From Rhodoblastus sphagnicola (GTDB lineage Bacteria; Pseudomonadota; Alphaproteobacteria; Rhizobiales; Beijerinckiaceae): a stretch of DNA of 64,000 nt. Both the position numbers and the translations under genes were made by a program. Numbering within the stretch: the stretch's first letter is position 1; every line of letters starts with the position of its first letter. The notes beneath the pieces are model-generated. The model was not told where the DNA came from, did no database searches, and was given only the letters and a program-made list of their open reading frames with translations. The stretch is taken from positions 17,060 to 81,059 of the forward strand of contig NZ_NHSJ01000140.1 in the NCBI RefSeq assembly GCF_002937075.1. Direction: 5' to 3'. Below, piece by piece: positions 25,367-35,770 of the stretch.

Positions 25367-28300
25367 TTGACATTTGTCCGCAACCTGTTCGCACGCGCGC
25401 CCTCGGCCTGGGACAATCCCGAACCCGTTCGCGAAGAGTTGTTCAGCGCCGAGCGCATCGAGGAGCACGCGCGCAGCCTCGCGGCCGCGCAAACCGTGAC
25501 GCGAGAGCCGATCAAGGGACATCCGCTCGCCGCCCGCCTCGCGCAAAACGGCGCCGTGCTGCTCGCCGCTTACAAAAACCTGCTGCTGGGAGCCGACGAG
25601 GGCCGCGCGGTCACGCCGGCGGCCGAATGGCTGATCGACAATTATCATCTCATCGAAAAGCAGATCCGCGAGATCCGCTCGGACCTGCCCGCAGGCTATT
25701 ACCGGCAATTGCCAAAGCTCCTGGACGGGCCGTTCGCCGGCTATCCCCGCGTGTTCGGCATGGCCTGGGCCTTTGTCGCCCACACCGACAGCCGTTTCGA
25801 CTCAGAAATGCTGGTCGGCTATGTGCGCGCCTACCAGGAGGTGCAGCCGCTGACCATCGGCGAGCTGTGGGCGGTGTCGATCACGCTGCGCATCGTGATG
25901 ATCGAGAACCTGCGGCGCCTCGCCGATGAGATCGTCCAGGGACGGGCGGCGCGCCATCTGGCGGACGCTCTCGCCGACCGCCTGCTCGGCGTGTCCGGCA
26001 AGGAAGCGGAGCCGGCAAGAGTCGTGCTCGCCGACCACGAGGACGACTCGCGCTCGAAAGCCTTCGCCGTCCAGTTGATCCACCGGCTGCGCGACCAGGA
26101 TCCGAAGATCACGCCGGCGCTCAACTGGCTCGACCAGCGCCTCGCCGCGCAAAAGACCAGCGCCAACGATGTGGTGCGCGAGGTGCACCGGCGCCAGGGC
26201 GCGGCCAGCGTCACCGTGCGCAACATCATCACCAGTCTGCGCCTGATCTCGGACGTCGATTGGCAAGACCTGTTCGAGGAGGTCAGCCTCGTCGACGCGG
26301 CGCTTGGCGAACACGCCGCCTACAAGGACATGGATTTCCCGACGCGTAATCTCTACCGCACCGCCATCGAGGATCTGGCGCGCGGCTCCGATGGCGCCGA
26401 ACGCGACATCGCCCGCCAGGCCGTCGCGACGGCCCGGCGCTTTGATACGCTTCCGCCCGAGCAAACCGACGCGCGCAAGAGCGATCCCGGCTATCATCTG
26501 ATCGGCGGGGGGCGCCGGGATTTCGAGACCGAGATCGGCTATCACCCGCGCCGGCGCCGGTGGCGGGCGCGGCTGCATCGGGCGAACGGCATCGGCCTTT
26601 ACGCGGGCGTGATCGCTTGCGCCGCCCTCATCCTGCTCGCCGCGCCGCTGCTGGCGCTCGCCGCGCTCGGCGCCGGCGCGGGAACGCTGGGGCTTCTGGC
26701 GTGTCTCGGCGCGATCCCCGCCATCGACGCGGGCGTCGCGCTGGTCAATCGCGCGGTTGGATTCGGCTTCCACGCCAACCTGCTGCCAGCTCTGGAGCTG
26801 GCCAAGGGCGTTCCCGCGCATTTGCGCACACTGGTCGCCGTGCCAACCCTCTTGACCAATGCGCAATCGATCGAGGAGCAGATCGAGGGTCTCGAAATCC
26901 ACCATCTCGCCAGCCCCGAGGGCGACCTGCATTTCGCGCTGCTGTCGGACTGGCTCGACGCCGACGCCGAAAGCGTCGAGGGCGACGAAGACCTGCTGGC
27001 GGTCGCCGTCGCGGGCGTGGCGCGGCTGAACGCGCGTTATGGACCCGCGCCCGGCGGTCCGCGCTTCCTGCTGCTGCATCGCCGGCGCGTCTGGAACGAA
27101 AGCCAGTCGCGCTGGATCGGCTGGGAGCGCAAGCGCGGCAAGTTGCACGAATTGAATCGGTTTTTGCGCGGCGCTGATGGCGCCGGCTTTATCGCCTTCG
27201 ATGGCGTCGCGCCCGTTGCGCCGGCGAACATCCGCTATGTCGTGACGCTCGATGGCGACACCCGTCTGCCGCGCGAGACCGTGCGGCGCCTGATCGGCAA
27301 AATGGCGCATCCGCTCAACCGGCCGCGTTTCGACGCCGCCGCCGGCCGCATCGTCGAAGGCTACGGCGTGCTGCAACCGCGCGTGACGCCGTCGCTGCCG
27401 GTCGGCCGCGAAGGCTCGCTGTTCCAGCGCATCTTTTCGAGCCTGAGCGGCATCGATCCTTACGCCTCCGCCGTTTCCGACGTCTATCAGGACATGTTCG
27501 GCGAAGGCTCCTACGCCGGCAAGGGCATTTACGATATCGACGCGTTCGAGGCCGCCATGGCCGGTCGCGTCTCCGATTCGATGCTGCTGAGCCACGATCT
27601 GTTCGAGGGCATATTCGCCCGCGCCGGTCTCGCCTCCGATGTCGAGGTGGTCGAGGAATTTCCGTCGCGCTACGATGTCGGGGCCTTGCGTCATCATCGC
27701 TGGGCGCGCGGCGACTGGCAGTTGCTGCCGTGGATTGTCGGAATGGGGCCGCGCGCGCCGGGAGCGCCGAAATCCGCCGCCGCCATGCCGGCGATCGGGC
27801 GCTGGAAAATGCTCGACAACCTGCGCCGCACCCTTTCGGCGCCCCTGGCGGTTTTCGCCCTGCTCGCGGGCTTCCTGCTGCCGTTTCCCGCCGCCCTTGT
27901 CTGGACGCTGTTCGTCGTTGCGACCATCGCCTTGCCGCCGATGATTCCGGTCATCGCCGCGGCTTCGCCGCCGCGCCCGGGCATCACGCTCAAGAGCCAT
28001 TTTCGCGCGCTCGGCGGCGATTTTAAACTGGCGCTGATCCTGTCCGCGCTCACCATCACTTTCCTGGCCGATCAGGCCTGGCTGATGGGCGACGCCATTC
28101 TGCGCACGCTGCACCGTCTGCTGGCCAGCAGAAAAAACCTGCTGGAATGGGTTCCCGCCGCGCAGGCGTCGCAAGCGCGCCGGCTCGACCTCGGCGGTTA
28201 TTACCGCCGCATGTTCGGCGCCTCGGTCTTCGCCGCGCTCGCCCTGGTCGCGGGTGCTTTCGCAGGCGGCGCCAATGCGCTGCTGGCGAGCGTCTTCGCC

Positions 28301-31300
28301 GCGCTCTGGCTGGCCTCGCCGGCTCTCGCGCGCTGGGTCAGCCTGCCGCCGCGCATCGCGGCGCGCGCGCCGCTGTCGGAGGAAGACGCCAACGGCTTGC
28401 GTCTCACCGCGCGGCGCACCTGGCGCTTCTTCGAGACCTTCGTCACCGAAGCCGATCACATGCTGCCGCCCGACAATTTCCAGGAGGATCCGACGCCAAG
28501 ACTGGCGCGGCGGACCTCGCCGACCAACATCGGGCTTTATCTGCTGTCGGCGGCCAGCGCCCGCGATTTCGGCTGGATCGGACTTGAGGAGACCGTCGCG
28601 CGGCTTGAGGCGACGCTGGCGACCATGAGCGGCATGGCGCGGTTTCGCGGTCATTTCTACAATTGGTACGACACCGGCGACCTGCGTCCGCTCGATCCGA
28701 AATATGTCTCCTCCGTCGACAGCGGCAATCTCGCCGGGCACCTGATCGCGCTGGCCAACGCCTGCCGCGAATGGCGCTTCGCGCCGGCCGACGACGCCCG
28801 CGCGCTCGCCGGCGTCCGCGACGCCGTGGCGCTGGCGCGCAAGGAAGCCGCCGGCCTGCGCGACGGGCCGAAGACGCAGACCGTGACCTGGCGCCAGCTC
28901 GACACCGCGCTGGCGGAATTTTCGCGCGCGCTGAGCGAGCCGGCTTGCCCGCGCGACGATTTCCCCAACCGCCTCGTCAACCTCGCGCTCCAGGCCGCCA
29001 CCATGGTCGACATGGCCAGGGCGCTGGCCAGCGAGCGCGGCGACGCGGCGGGCGCGGACATGCTGTTCTGGGCGCAGGCCGGCGTCAACGCCATCGCCGC
29101 GCATCGCGCCGATTATTCACGCGGCGCCGCCGCCTTGGCTGCGCTTCACGCGCGGCTGGAAGCGCTGGAGGACGCCGCGCGGTCGATGGCGCTCGACATG
29201 GACTTCGCCTTCCTGATCGACCGCCAGCGCAACCTGTTGTCGATCGGCTGTCTCGCCCCCGAAGGCGCGCTCGACGCCAATTGCTACGATCTGCTGGCCT
29301 CCGAAGCGCGGCTCGCCAGTTTCTTCGCCATCGCCAAGGGCGATCTGCCCGCCCGACACTGGTTCCATCTCGGCCGCACCGCGATCCCGGTCGCCCATGG
29401 CGCCGCGCTGATCTCGTGGTCGGGATCCATGTTCGAATATCTGATGCCGTCGCTGGTGATGCGGGCGCCGACGGGCAGCCTGCTGGACAATACCAACCAT
29501 CTGGTCGTGGCCAAGCAGATCGCCTTCGCCACCAGGCTGGGCCTGCCCTGGGGCGTGTCGGAATCCGCCTATAACGCGCGCGATCTGGAACTGACCTATC
29601 AATATTCCAATTTCGGCATTCCCGGCCTTGGATTGAAACGCGGACTGGCGGACAGCGTCGTGCTGGCGCCCTATGCGACGGGGCTGGCGACCATGGTCGA
29701 TCCCCATGCGGCGCGCGCCAATCTGGAGCGCCTCGCCAACATCGGCGCGCGCGGCCGCTATGGCTTTTACGAGGCGCTGGACTACACGCCGGCGCGCGTG
29801 CCCTTCGGGCAGGATTGCGCCATCGTCCGCGCCTTCATGGCCCACCACCAGGGCATGACCATCGTCGCCATCGCCAACGCCGTGCTCGACGCGAAAATGC
29901 GGACGCGGTTTCACAGCGAGCCGATGGTGCAGGCCACCGAGCTTCTGTTGCAGGAGCGCATGCCGCGCGATGTCGCGGTCACCCATCCCTGGGCCTCGGA
30001 AATCAAGTCGCCCGCAAGGAAGGGGCGCGATGTCGAGCCGCTCGGCGGCCGGCGCATCTTCTCGGCGCATCAGGCCCATCCGGCGACGCATCTTTTGTCC
30101 AACGGATTCTTTTCCACCATGCTGACGGCGGCCGGCTCAGGCTACAGCCGCTGGGGCAAACAGGCCCTGACGCGCTGGCGCGAAGACTCGACCAGCGACG
30201 ATTTCGGCTCCTATGTCTTTCTGCGCGACGTTCACAGCGATGCGGTGTGGTCGGCGGCGTTCCAGCCGATCGGCGACCAGCCCGACTCCTATCATGTCGC
30301 CTTCAACGAGGATCGCGCCGAATTCACGCGGCGCGACGGCGCGCTGACGACCACGCTCGATGTGGTGGTGTCCTCCGAGGACAATTCCGAAGTGCGGCGC
30401 GTCAGCGTGACCAACGGCGGCGCCCGCGTGCGCGAGATCGAGATCACCTCCTATGCCGAACTGGCGCTGGCGCCGCAGGCGGCCGACGTCGCCCATCCCG
30501 CCTTTTCGAAACTGTTCGTCGAGACCGAGTTCCTGCCTGATGTCGGCGCGCTCGTCGCCACGCGGCGCCGGCGCGATCCCAACGAGCCGGAAATCTGGGT
30601 CGGCCAGCTCGCCATCGTCGATGGCGAAACCATCGGCGGGCTTGAGTTCGAAACCGACCGCGCGCGCTTTCTCGGGCGCGGTCAGGGCATAAGGACGCCG
30701 TTCGCCATGAGCGACCGGCGACGGCTGTCGAACGGCGTCGGCGCCGTGCTCGACCCGATCTTCGCGCTGCGCCGCCGCGTGCGCATCGCGCCCGGCGCGG
30801 TCGCGCGCATTTCGTTCTGGACCATGGCGGCCTCGACGCGCGAAACGCTGCTCGACATCGCCGACAAGCACCGCGACGACGCCGCTTTTGCGCGGGCGAC
30901 GACGCTGGCCTGGACGCAGGCGCAGGTGCAATTGCACCATCTCGGCGTCACCGCCGGCGAAGCCAGCCTGTTCCAGCGTCTGGCCAGTCCCGTGATCTAC
31001 GCCAACGCAACGCTGCGCCCGCCGTCGCCGACGATCGTCGCCGGCGCCGGCGCGCAATCCGGGCTGTGGCCGCAGGGGATTTCCGGCGACCTGCCGATCG
31101 TGCTGCTGCGCATCTCCGACGCCGACGATATCGACGTCGCCCGCGAATTGCTGCAAGCGCACGAATATTGGCGCATGAAGCAGCTCGCCGTCGATCTGGT
31201 GATCCTCAACGAGCGCCAGTCCTCCTATGTGCAGGACCTTCAGATCGCTCTGGAAACCCTGATCCGCGCCCGCCAGATGCGGCCCAGGCTGCGCGGCGAG

Positions 31301-33928
31301 GAGTCCGGCGGCTCCGCCTTCGTGCTGCGCAGCGATCTCATTCCCGCCGAGACGTCCGCGCTGCTGGCCTCCGTCGCGCGCGTCGTGATCGTGGCGCAGC
31401 GCGGCGGGCTGTTCGAACAGCTCGAACGCATTGTCGAAGCGGCCCGGCCGCCGGCCGGCGCGAAGGCGAAACGCCCGGTCGAACTCGCCCCGCCGCCGGC
31501 GCCGCCGTCCACGAAAAACCTGGAATTCTTCAACGGGCTCGGCGGCTTCGCGCGCGACGGCCGCGAATATGTCACCATTCTCGGACCGGGGCAGGCGACG
31601 CCCGCGCCCTGGATCAATGTCGTCGCCAATGAAAGTTTCGGCTTCCAGGCGGCGACCGAGGGCGGCGGCTACACCTGGTCGCTCAACAGCCGGGAGAACC
31701 AGCTCACGCCCTGGTCCAACGATCCGGTCTCCGACCGTTCCGGCGAAGCGTTCTACCTGCGCGACGAGGACAACGGCGACTATTGGAGCCCGACGGCGCT
31801 GCCGATCCGCCTGGAGGAGGCGACCTATGTCGCCCGCTTCGGCCGCGGCTACAGCCGGTTCGAACACACCAGCCACGACATCCAGTCCGAGCTGCTGCAA
31901 TTCGTTCCGACCGACGGGGCGATCAAGATCTCGCGCCTGAAACTGCGCAACCTCACGGGGCGCGTGCGCCGCCTCGGCGTCACGGCATTCGTGGAATGGG
32001 CGCTCGGCCCGTCGCGCTCGGCCGGCGTCGCTTTCGTGACGACCGCGCTGGATTCCTCCGGCGCGATCTTCGCCCGCAATCGCTGGAGCGCTGGCTTTGG
32101 CTCCCGCGTCGCCTTCGCCGATTTCAGCGGGCGCCAGACCGACTGGACCGGCGACCGGCGCGAGTTCATCGGCCGCAACGGGACGTTGCGCCAGCCGGCG
32201 GCGATCGCCAGCGGCGCCAGCCTGTCGAACGCCCTGGGCGCCGGCCTCGATCCCTGCGCGGCGCTGCGGTCCAGCCTCACCCTCGCGCCCGGCGCCAGCG
32301 TGGAGGTCGTCTTCCTGCTCGGCCAGGGCGAGGACGCCCAGGCGGCGCGTCATCTGGTCGAATTCTATCGCGCCGCCGATCTCGACGCGGTTTTCGCGCA
32401 AGTCGGCCGCCATTGGGACGACCTGCTGGGCGCGGTCACCGTGAAAACGCCCGACAGGTCGATGGACATCATGCTCAACGGCTGGCTGCTCTACCAGACC
32501 GTCGCCTGCCGCCTGTGGGCGCGCGCGGCCTTCTATCAGGCCAGCGGCGCCTATGGTTTCCGCGACCAGCTTCAGGACGTCCTGGCGCTGGCGGCCTCCC
32601 ACCCCGCCATGACGCGCGCGCAGATTCTTCGCGCGGCGGGGCGCCAGTTTGGCGAGGGCGACGTGCAGCATTGGTGGCTGCCGCATTCCGGCCAGGGGGT
32701 GCGCACCCGCATTTCCGACGACCGGGCGTGGCTGGCTTTCGCCATCGCCCACTATGTCCGGGTCAGCGGCGACGCCGCGGTTCTCGACGAGCAGATTTCC
32801 TTTGTGGAGGGACGGCGCCTGGAGCCGTCGGAGCATGACGGCTTCTTCACGCCGTCAATCACCGAAGAGACCGCCAGCCTCTACGAACATGGCGCCCTCG
32901 CGCTCGACAGCAGTCTGGAGCTGGGCGGCCACGGCCTGCCGCTGATCGGCGCCGGCGACTGGAACGACGGCATGAACCGCGTCGGCGCGGGCGGCGCCGG
33001 CGAGAGCGTATGGCTGGGCTGGCTGCTCTTCGCGGCGCTCAACCGTTTCGCCCCCTTCGCCGAGGCGCGCGGCGAGTTTGCGCGCGCGGAAACATGGCGC
33101 GCGCACGCCATCGCCTTGCGGACCGCGCTCGAGCGCGAGGGCTGGGACGGCGACTGGTACCGGCGCGGCTTCTTCGACGACGGAACGCCGCTCGGCTCCA
33201 GCCAGAGCGAGGAATGCCGCATCGACTGCATCGCGCAATCCTGGGCCGCCCTGTCCGGCGCGGCCTCGCCCGAACGGGCGGCGCAGGCGATGGCTTCGGT
33301 GGGGCGCGAGCTGATCCGTCGGCGCGATGGCCTGGCGCCCCTGTTCGCCCCGCCGTTCGACAAGACCCCGCTCGATCCCGGCTACATCAAAGGCTATCCG
33401 CCGGGCATACGCGAGAACGGCGGCCAATACACCCATGCCGCGCTGTGGTCGGTGATGGCTTTTGCCGAACTCGGCCAGGGCGACAAGGCGGCGAGCCTGT
33501 TCGCCATGCTCAATCCGATCAATCACGCCCGCACGCGGGCGGACGCGCATCGCTACAAGGTCGAACCCTATGTCGTCGCGGCGGATGTCTACACCGTGGC
33601 GCCGCATGTCGGGCGCGGCGGCTGGACCTGGTACACCGGCTCCGCCGCCTGGATGCAGCGCGCCGGCCTGGAAAGCATTTTGGGCGTGCGACGGGAGGGC
33701 GACACGCTCCATGTCGATCCCTGCATCCCGAAAAGCTGGAGCAGTTTTGAGGTCACGCTGCGCCATGGCGACTCCAGCTACGAAATCCGTGTCGAGAATC
33801 CCGACGGCGTCGAGCGCGGCGTCGTTTCCGCCTCCATCGACGGCGAGGTCAATCTGGAGCCGCGCGGCCTGCCGCTGGTCGACGATGGCGCCACGCGACG
33901 GGTCGTCGTTCGGCTTGGATGTGTTTGA
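25367..33928 (+). CDS. ndvB: Cyclic beta-1,2-glucan synthase
   Basis: This 2853-residue inner-membrane enzyme is close to Brucella Cgs and Sinorhizobium NdvB in length. It makes cyclic beta-1,2-glucan from UDP-glucose for the periplasm. The N-terminal half holds membrane segments (about 405-465, 820-880, 940-990) and the GT84 glycosyltransferase with D629-G-D631 and the R-x-x-R-W motif at 775-779 (H-H-R-W-A-R-G-D-W). The C-terminal part is the GH94 phosphorylase-like domain with D2531-W-N-D-G-M-N, which controls ring size. The start is TTG 25367 with GAGG six bases ahead. It is monocistronic, and no regulatory motif shared with the sulfur genes was seen. Confidence 0.93.
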   Translation: MTFVRNLFARAPSAWDNPEPVREELFSAERIEEHARSLAAAQTVTREPIKGHPLAARLAQNGAVLLAAYKNLLLGADEGRAVTPAAEWLIDNYHLIEKQIREIRSDLPAGYYRQLPKLLDGPFAGYPRVFGMAWAFVAHTDSRFDSEMLVGYVRAYQEVQPLTIGELWAVSITLRIVMIENLRRLADEIVQGRAARHLADALADRLLGVSGKEAEPARVVLADHEDDSRSKAFAVQLIHRLRDQDPKITPALNWLDQRLAAQKTSANDVVREVHRRQGAASVTVRNIITSLRLISDVDWQDLFEEVSLVDAALGEHAAYKDMDFPTRNLYRTAIEDLARGSDGAERDIARQAVATARRFDTLPPEQTDARKSDPGYHLIGGGRRDFETEIGYHPRRRRWRARLHRANGIGLYAGVIACAALILLAAPLLALAALGAGAGTLGLLACLGAIPAIDAGVALVNRAVGFGFHANLLPALELAKGVPAHLRTLVAVPTLLTNAQSIEEQIEGLEIHHLASPEGDLHFALLSDWLDADAESVEGDEDLLAVAVAGVARLNARYGPAPGGPRFLLLHRRRVWNESQSRWIGWERKRGKLHELNRFLRGADGAGFIAFDGVAPVAPANIRYVVTLDGDTRLPRETVRRLIGKMAHPLNRPRFDAAAGRIVEGYGVLQPRVTPSLPVGREGSLFQRIFSSLSGIDPYASAVSDVYQDMFGEGSYAGKGIYDIDAFEAAMAGRVSDSMLLSHDLFEGIFARAGLASDVEVVEEFPSRYDVGALRHHRWARGDWQLLPWIVGMGPRAPGAPKSAAAMPAIGRWKMLDNLRRTLSAPLAVFALLAGFLLPFPAALVWTLFVVATIALPPMIPVIAAASPPRPGITLKSHFRALGGDFKLALILSALTITFLADQAWLMGDAILRTLHRLLASRKNLLEWVPAAQASQARRLDLGGYYRRMFGASVFAALALVAGAFAGGANALLASVFAALWLASPALARWVSLPPRIAARAPLSEEDANGLRLTARRTWRFFETFVTEADHMLPPDNFQEDPTPRLARRTSPTNIGLYLLSAASARDFGWIGLEETVARLEATLATMSGMARFRGHFYNWYDTGDLRPLDPKYVSSVDSGNLAGHLIALANACREWRFAPADDARALAGVRDAVALARKEAAGLRDGPKTQTVTWRQLDTALAEFSRALSEPACPRDDFPNRLVNLALQAATMVDMARALASERGDAAGADMLFWAQAGVNAIAAHRADYSRGAAALAALHARLEALEDAARSMALDMDFAFLIDRQRNLLSIGCLAPEGALDANCYDLLASEARLASFFAIAKGDLPARHWFHLGRTAIPVAHGAALISWSGSMFEYLMPSLVMRAPTGSLLDNTNHLVVAKQIAFATRLGLPWGVSESAYNARDLELTYQYSNFGIPGLGLKRGLADSVVLAPYATGLATMVDPHAARANLERLANIGARGRYGFYEALDYTPARVPFGQDCAIVRAFMAHHQGMTIVAIANAVLDAKMRTRFHSEPMVQATELLLQERMPRDVAVTHPWASEIKSPARKGRDVEPLGGRRIFSAHQAHPATHLLSNGFFSTMLTAAGSGYSRWGKQALTRWREDSTSDDFGSYVFLRDVHSDAVWSAAFQPIGDQPDSYHVAFNEDRAEFTRRDGALTTTLDVVVSSEDNSEVRRVSVTNGGARVREIEITSYAELALAPQAADVAHPAFSKLFVETEFLPDVGALVATRRRRDPNEPEIWVGQLAIVDGETIGGLEFETDRARFLGRGQGIRTPFAMSDRRRLSNGVGAVLDPIFALRRRVRIAPGAVARISFWTMAASTRETLLDIADKHRDDAAFARATTLAWTQAQVQLHHLGVTAGEASLFQRLASPVIYANATLRPPSPTIVAGAGAQSGLWPQGISGDLPIVLLRISDADDIDVARELLQAHEYWRMKQLAVDLVILNERQSSYVQDLQIALETLIRARQMRPRLRGEESGGSAFVLRSDLIPAETSALLASVARVVIVAQRGGLFEQLERIVEAARPPAGAKAKRPVELAPPPAPPSTKNLEFFNGLGGFARDGREYVTILGPGQATPAPWINVVANESFGFQAATEGGGYTWSLNSRENQLTPWSNDPVSDRSGEAFYLRDEDNGDYWSPTALPIRLEEATYVARFGRGYSRFEHTSHDIQSELLQFVPTDGAIKISRLKLRNLTGRVRRLGVTAFVEWALGPSRSAGVAFVTTALDSSGAIFARNRWSAGFGSRVAFADFSGRQTDWTGDRREFIGRNGTLRQPAAIASGASLSNALGAGLDPCAALRSSLTLAPGASVEVVFLLGQGEDAQAARHLVEFYRAADLDAVFAQVGRHWDDLLGAVTVKTPDRSMDIMLNGWLLYQTVACRLWARAAFYQASGAYGFRDQLQDVLALAASHPAMTRAQILRAAGRQFGEGDVQHWWLPHSGQGVRTRISDDRAWLAFAIAHYVRVSGDAAVLDEQISFVEGRRLEPSEHDGFFTPSITEETASLYEHGALALDSSLELGGHGLPLIGAGDWNDGMNRVGAGGAGESVWLGWLLFAALNRFAPFAEARGEFARAETWRAHAIALRTALEREGWDGDWYRRGFFDDGTPLGSSQSEECRIDCIAQSWAALSGAASPERAAQAMASVGRELIRRRDGLAPLFAPPFDKTPLDPGYIKGYPPGIRENGGQYTHAALWSVMAFAELGQGDKAASLFAMLNPINHARTRADAHRYKVEPYVVAADVYTVAPHVGRGGWTWYTGSAAWMQRAGLESILGVRREGDTLHVDPCIPKSWSSFEVTLRHGDSSYEIRVENPDGVERGVVSASIDGEVNLEPRGLPLVDDGATRRVVVRLGCV

Positions 33929-34073
33929 ACTGGGCGCATGACTCGTCGAAAATGAAAGAACCCTGGCGGATTTGCTGCATTCGCTCGAGAATGGGCGTAT
34001 GACAGCCATGGGCGCGGTCGGCAAGGCGCACGACCGCGCGCGACGGGTTCCTGACGCGACGATTGGAGTTCGC

Positions 34074-34283
34074 ATGCCCTGGTTCGTGGTCTATCGCAAC
34101 AAGACGATGAACAAGGAGATGCGTTCGCCGCCTTGCCCAACGGAACGCAGCGCGCTGACGCATGCGCGCGCGCTTGACCGGGATGGCGCCGAAGTCTTGC
34201 GCGTCGAAGGCCCGGACGGAGCGGCCGTGCCGGCGCGGATGCTCGACGCATGGCTCGACGACGCTCCAGACATGGCCGATTGA
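34074..34283 (+). CDS. Small hypothetical protein
   Basis: A 69-residue ORF opening P-W-F-V-V-Y-R-N-K with GGAG five bases before its ATG. An upstream in-frame ATG at 33972 exists but lacks a comparable site. It lies between ndvB and a dispersed repeat. No family recognised; composition is ordinary for the region. Confidence 0.45.
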   Translation: MPWFVVYRNKTMNKEMRSPPCPTERSALTHARALDRDGAEVLRVEGPDGAAVPARMLDAWLDDAPDMAD

Positions 34284-34323
34284 CGGACGCGACATGCGAC
34301 GGCGGCCTCATCTTGTCGGCGTT

Positions 34324-34424
34324 AGAGCATTTTCAAGCGAAGCGGACACCGGTTCGCGTGAAAAAATGCGTTAAAACAAGAATCTGGAGTGTTTTCATGT
34401 TTCCACGAAACGTGAAGATGCTCT
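34324..34424. repeat. Dispersed palindromic intergenic repeat with AGAGCAT ends
   Basis: A 101-bp element with inverted 12-base ends: AGAGCATTTTCA at 34324 and its near-inverse at 34413-34424 (one mismatch). The internal GTGAAAAAATGCGTTAAAAC segment is of the type repeated between genes in Rhizobiales. It sits between convergent genes and probably folds into a long hairpin. Confidence 0.55.
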
Positions 34425-34439
34425 GGACGCGAACGGGCT

Positions 34440-34820
34440 TCAGCCGCCCGACGTGAAGAAAATATCCTCGTCGTCGGCGCTGTCGCGCGGCATCGACGCA
34501 AGCGCCTGGCGCCCGGTGAGATAAGCCGCGAGATCGTGAAGCCGAACCGGCTGCGTGGCGCCGACAAGATCAACGGCGACCCCGCGCTGCATCTGGCGCG
34601 CGAGCTGGCCGATAAACTCGGCGATGGCCGCGACCTCCTGCACGCTGAGGTCGAGTTGCTGCACATCGGTGAAATGCCCCGCCGGGGGCGTTTCCGATTG
34701 CCGCAAAATCTCCCCGACGGCGACCTCCACCCGCGACAGCCGCGAGGAGGTCAGGCGCAGGGCTTCGGCGGCCCGCGCCAGCGCGCCCGCCAGATCGTTG
34801 ATTTCCCGTCGCGCCTTCAT
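34440..34820 (-). CDS. Uncharacterised last gene of the chemotaxis operon
   Basis: This 126-residue protein has a helical, coiled-coil-prone first half (A-L-A-R-A-A-E-A-L-R-L) and an acidic tail (D-D-E-D-I-F-F). It overlaps cheD by ATGA, so it belongs to the che operon. I recognise no CheZ, CheX or FliY motif. The acidic C-terminal end recalls CheZ-like tails that bind CheY, but this is only a resemblance. Confidence 0.6.
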   Translation of the reverse strand: MKARREINDLAGALARAAEALRLTSSRLSRVEVAVGEILRQSETPPAGHFTDVQQLDLSVQEVAAIAEFIGQLARQMQRGVAVDLVGATQPVRLHDLAAYLTGRQALASMPRDSADDEDIFFTSGG

Positions 34821-35380
34821 GAGAACAACTCCATGTCGCCCCCGGTGGAAGTCGCGGCGGAGGGAAACGCGCTGGCCTTTGCCGCCTCGGTGGCGGCCAG
34901 TTTCGGCCCCGGCGCGACACAGATCTGTCTGGCGCGGCCGGAGACGGGCCAGAATTGCACGCGCCGGGCGCGTGTGCCGCCGAGATCCTCGGCGACGATC
35001 CGGATGCCCTCGTGGCGCAGGAAGCGCCGGGCGAAATCGGCATTGTCGGCGCCGATGTTGGAAAGCCCGCGCACCATATTGGCGCCGCCGAAGATTTTGG
35101 CGTGGAGCCGTTCGCGGCGGGCGCCGATCTGCATGAGGTCGTTGATCAGCACTTCCATCAGATAGACGCCGTAGCGCTCCATGGTGCGAAGCTGATTGCG
35201 CCCCTCGGCCTGTTCGCCAGGCAGGAGAAAATGGTTTATGCCGCCGACCAGCGCCACGGGATCGTGCAGGCAGACGGCGACGCACGAGCCGAGCACCGTC
35301 GAAAACACCGTCGCAGGGTCGGCGCTGACGGCGCGCTCCCCCTGGACGATTGTCGTCGTGATCAGCGGCGCTTCGATCAT
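34817..35380 (-). CDS. cheD: Chemoreceptor glutamine deamidase CheD
   Basis: This 187-residue enzyme converts receptor glutamines to glutamates, tuning receptor sensitivity. Catalytic Cys33 in L-G-S-C-V-A-V and His50 in G-I-N-H-F-L-L-P are in place, with F-G-G-A-N-M in the middle as in the family. It carries a roughly 20-residue extra C-terminal tail. Its ATG overlaps the cheY stop and its stop overlaps the next gene. Confidence 0.9.
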   Translation of the reverse strand: MIEAPLITTTIVQGERAVSADPATVFSTVLGSCVAVCLHDPVALVGGINHFLLPGEQAEGRNQLRTMERYGVYLMEVLINDLMQIGARRERLHAKIFGGANMVRGLSNIGADNADFARRFLRHEGIRIVAEDLGGTRARRVQFWPVSGRARQICVAPGPKLAATEAAKASAFPSAATSTGGDMELFS

Positions 35381-35769
35381 TGCAGGCGTCCGACCACCGC
35401 CTCGATGGCCTTGCGCACGGCCTCGACCGTGAACGGCTTGGCGACGTAATTGTTCATTTGCAGCGCCTTGCCGCGATCGATCAGCGTCTTGTCGGCGCTG
35501 CCGGTCACCAGGATGAAGCCGATCCGGCTGGTCGAGGGCGTTTCGCGCAGCTTCTTCAGCAGCGTCAAGCCGTCCATGCCCGGCATGTTCATGTCGGAGA
35601 TCACCAGATGGCCCGGCTTGGCCACGATATCCTTCAAGGCCTGCACGCCATCCTTGGCCTGGACGACGCGCGTGATGCCGATCTGTTCGAGCGCGTCGAT
35701 GATGAGGGCGCGGCTCACCGCCGTGTCGTCCACCACGGTGACTTCCAGTCGTTCCGCCAAAGAGCCCAT
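35377..35769 (-). CDS. cheY: Response regulator CheY
   Basis: This 130-residue stand-alone receiver domain has the acidic pair D14-D15, phospho-acceptor D59 (V-I-S-D-M-N-M-P-G), the switch T in V-T-G and the lysine in A-K-P-F. It probably carries the signal from CheA to the flagellar motor or acts as a phosphate sink. It is one of two CheY proteins in this operon, overlapping cheD by 4 bp. Confidence 0.88.
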   Translation of the reverse strand: MGSLAERLEVTVVDDTAVSRALIIDALEQIGITRVVQAKDGVQALKDIVAKPGHLVISDMNMPGMDGLTLLKKLRETPSTSRIGFILVTGSADKTLIDRGKALQMNNYVAKPFTVEAVRKAIEAVVGRLQ

Positions 35770-35770
35770 G

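Noticed and set aside
25802..29104. Minus-strand open frame of 1100 codons opposite ndvB
   Set aside because: It runs antisense to the well-supported glucan synthase, is full of low-complexity Arg/Gly/Gln runs, and is explained by the high G+C third positions of ndvB.
33972..34283. Longer 103-residue version of the small ORF after ndvB
   Set aside because: The upstream ATG has no ribosome-binding site, while the ATG at 34074 has GGAG at ideal distance.
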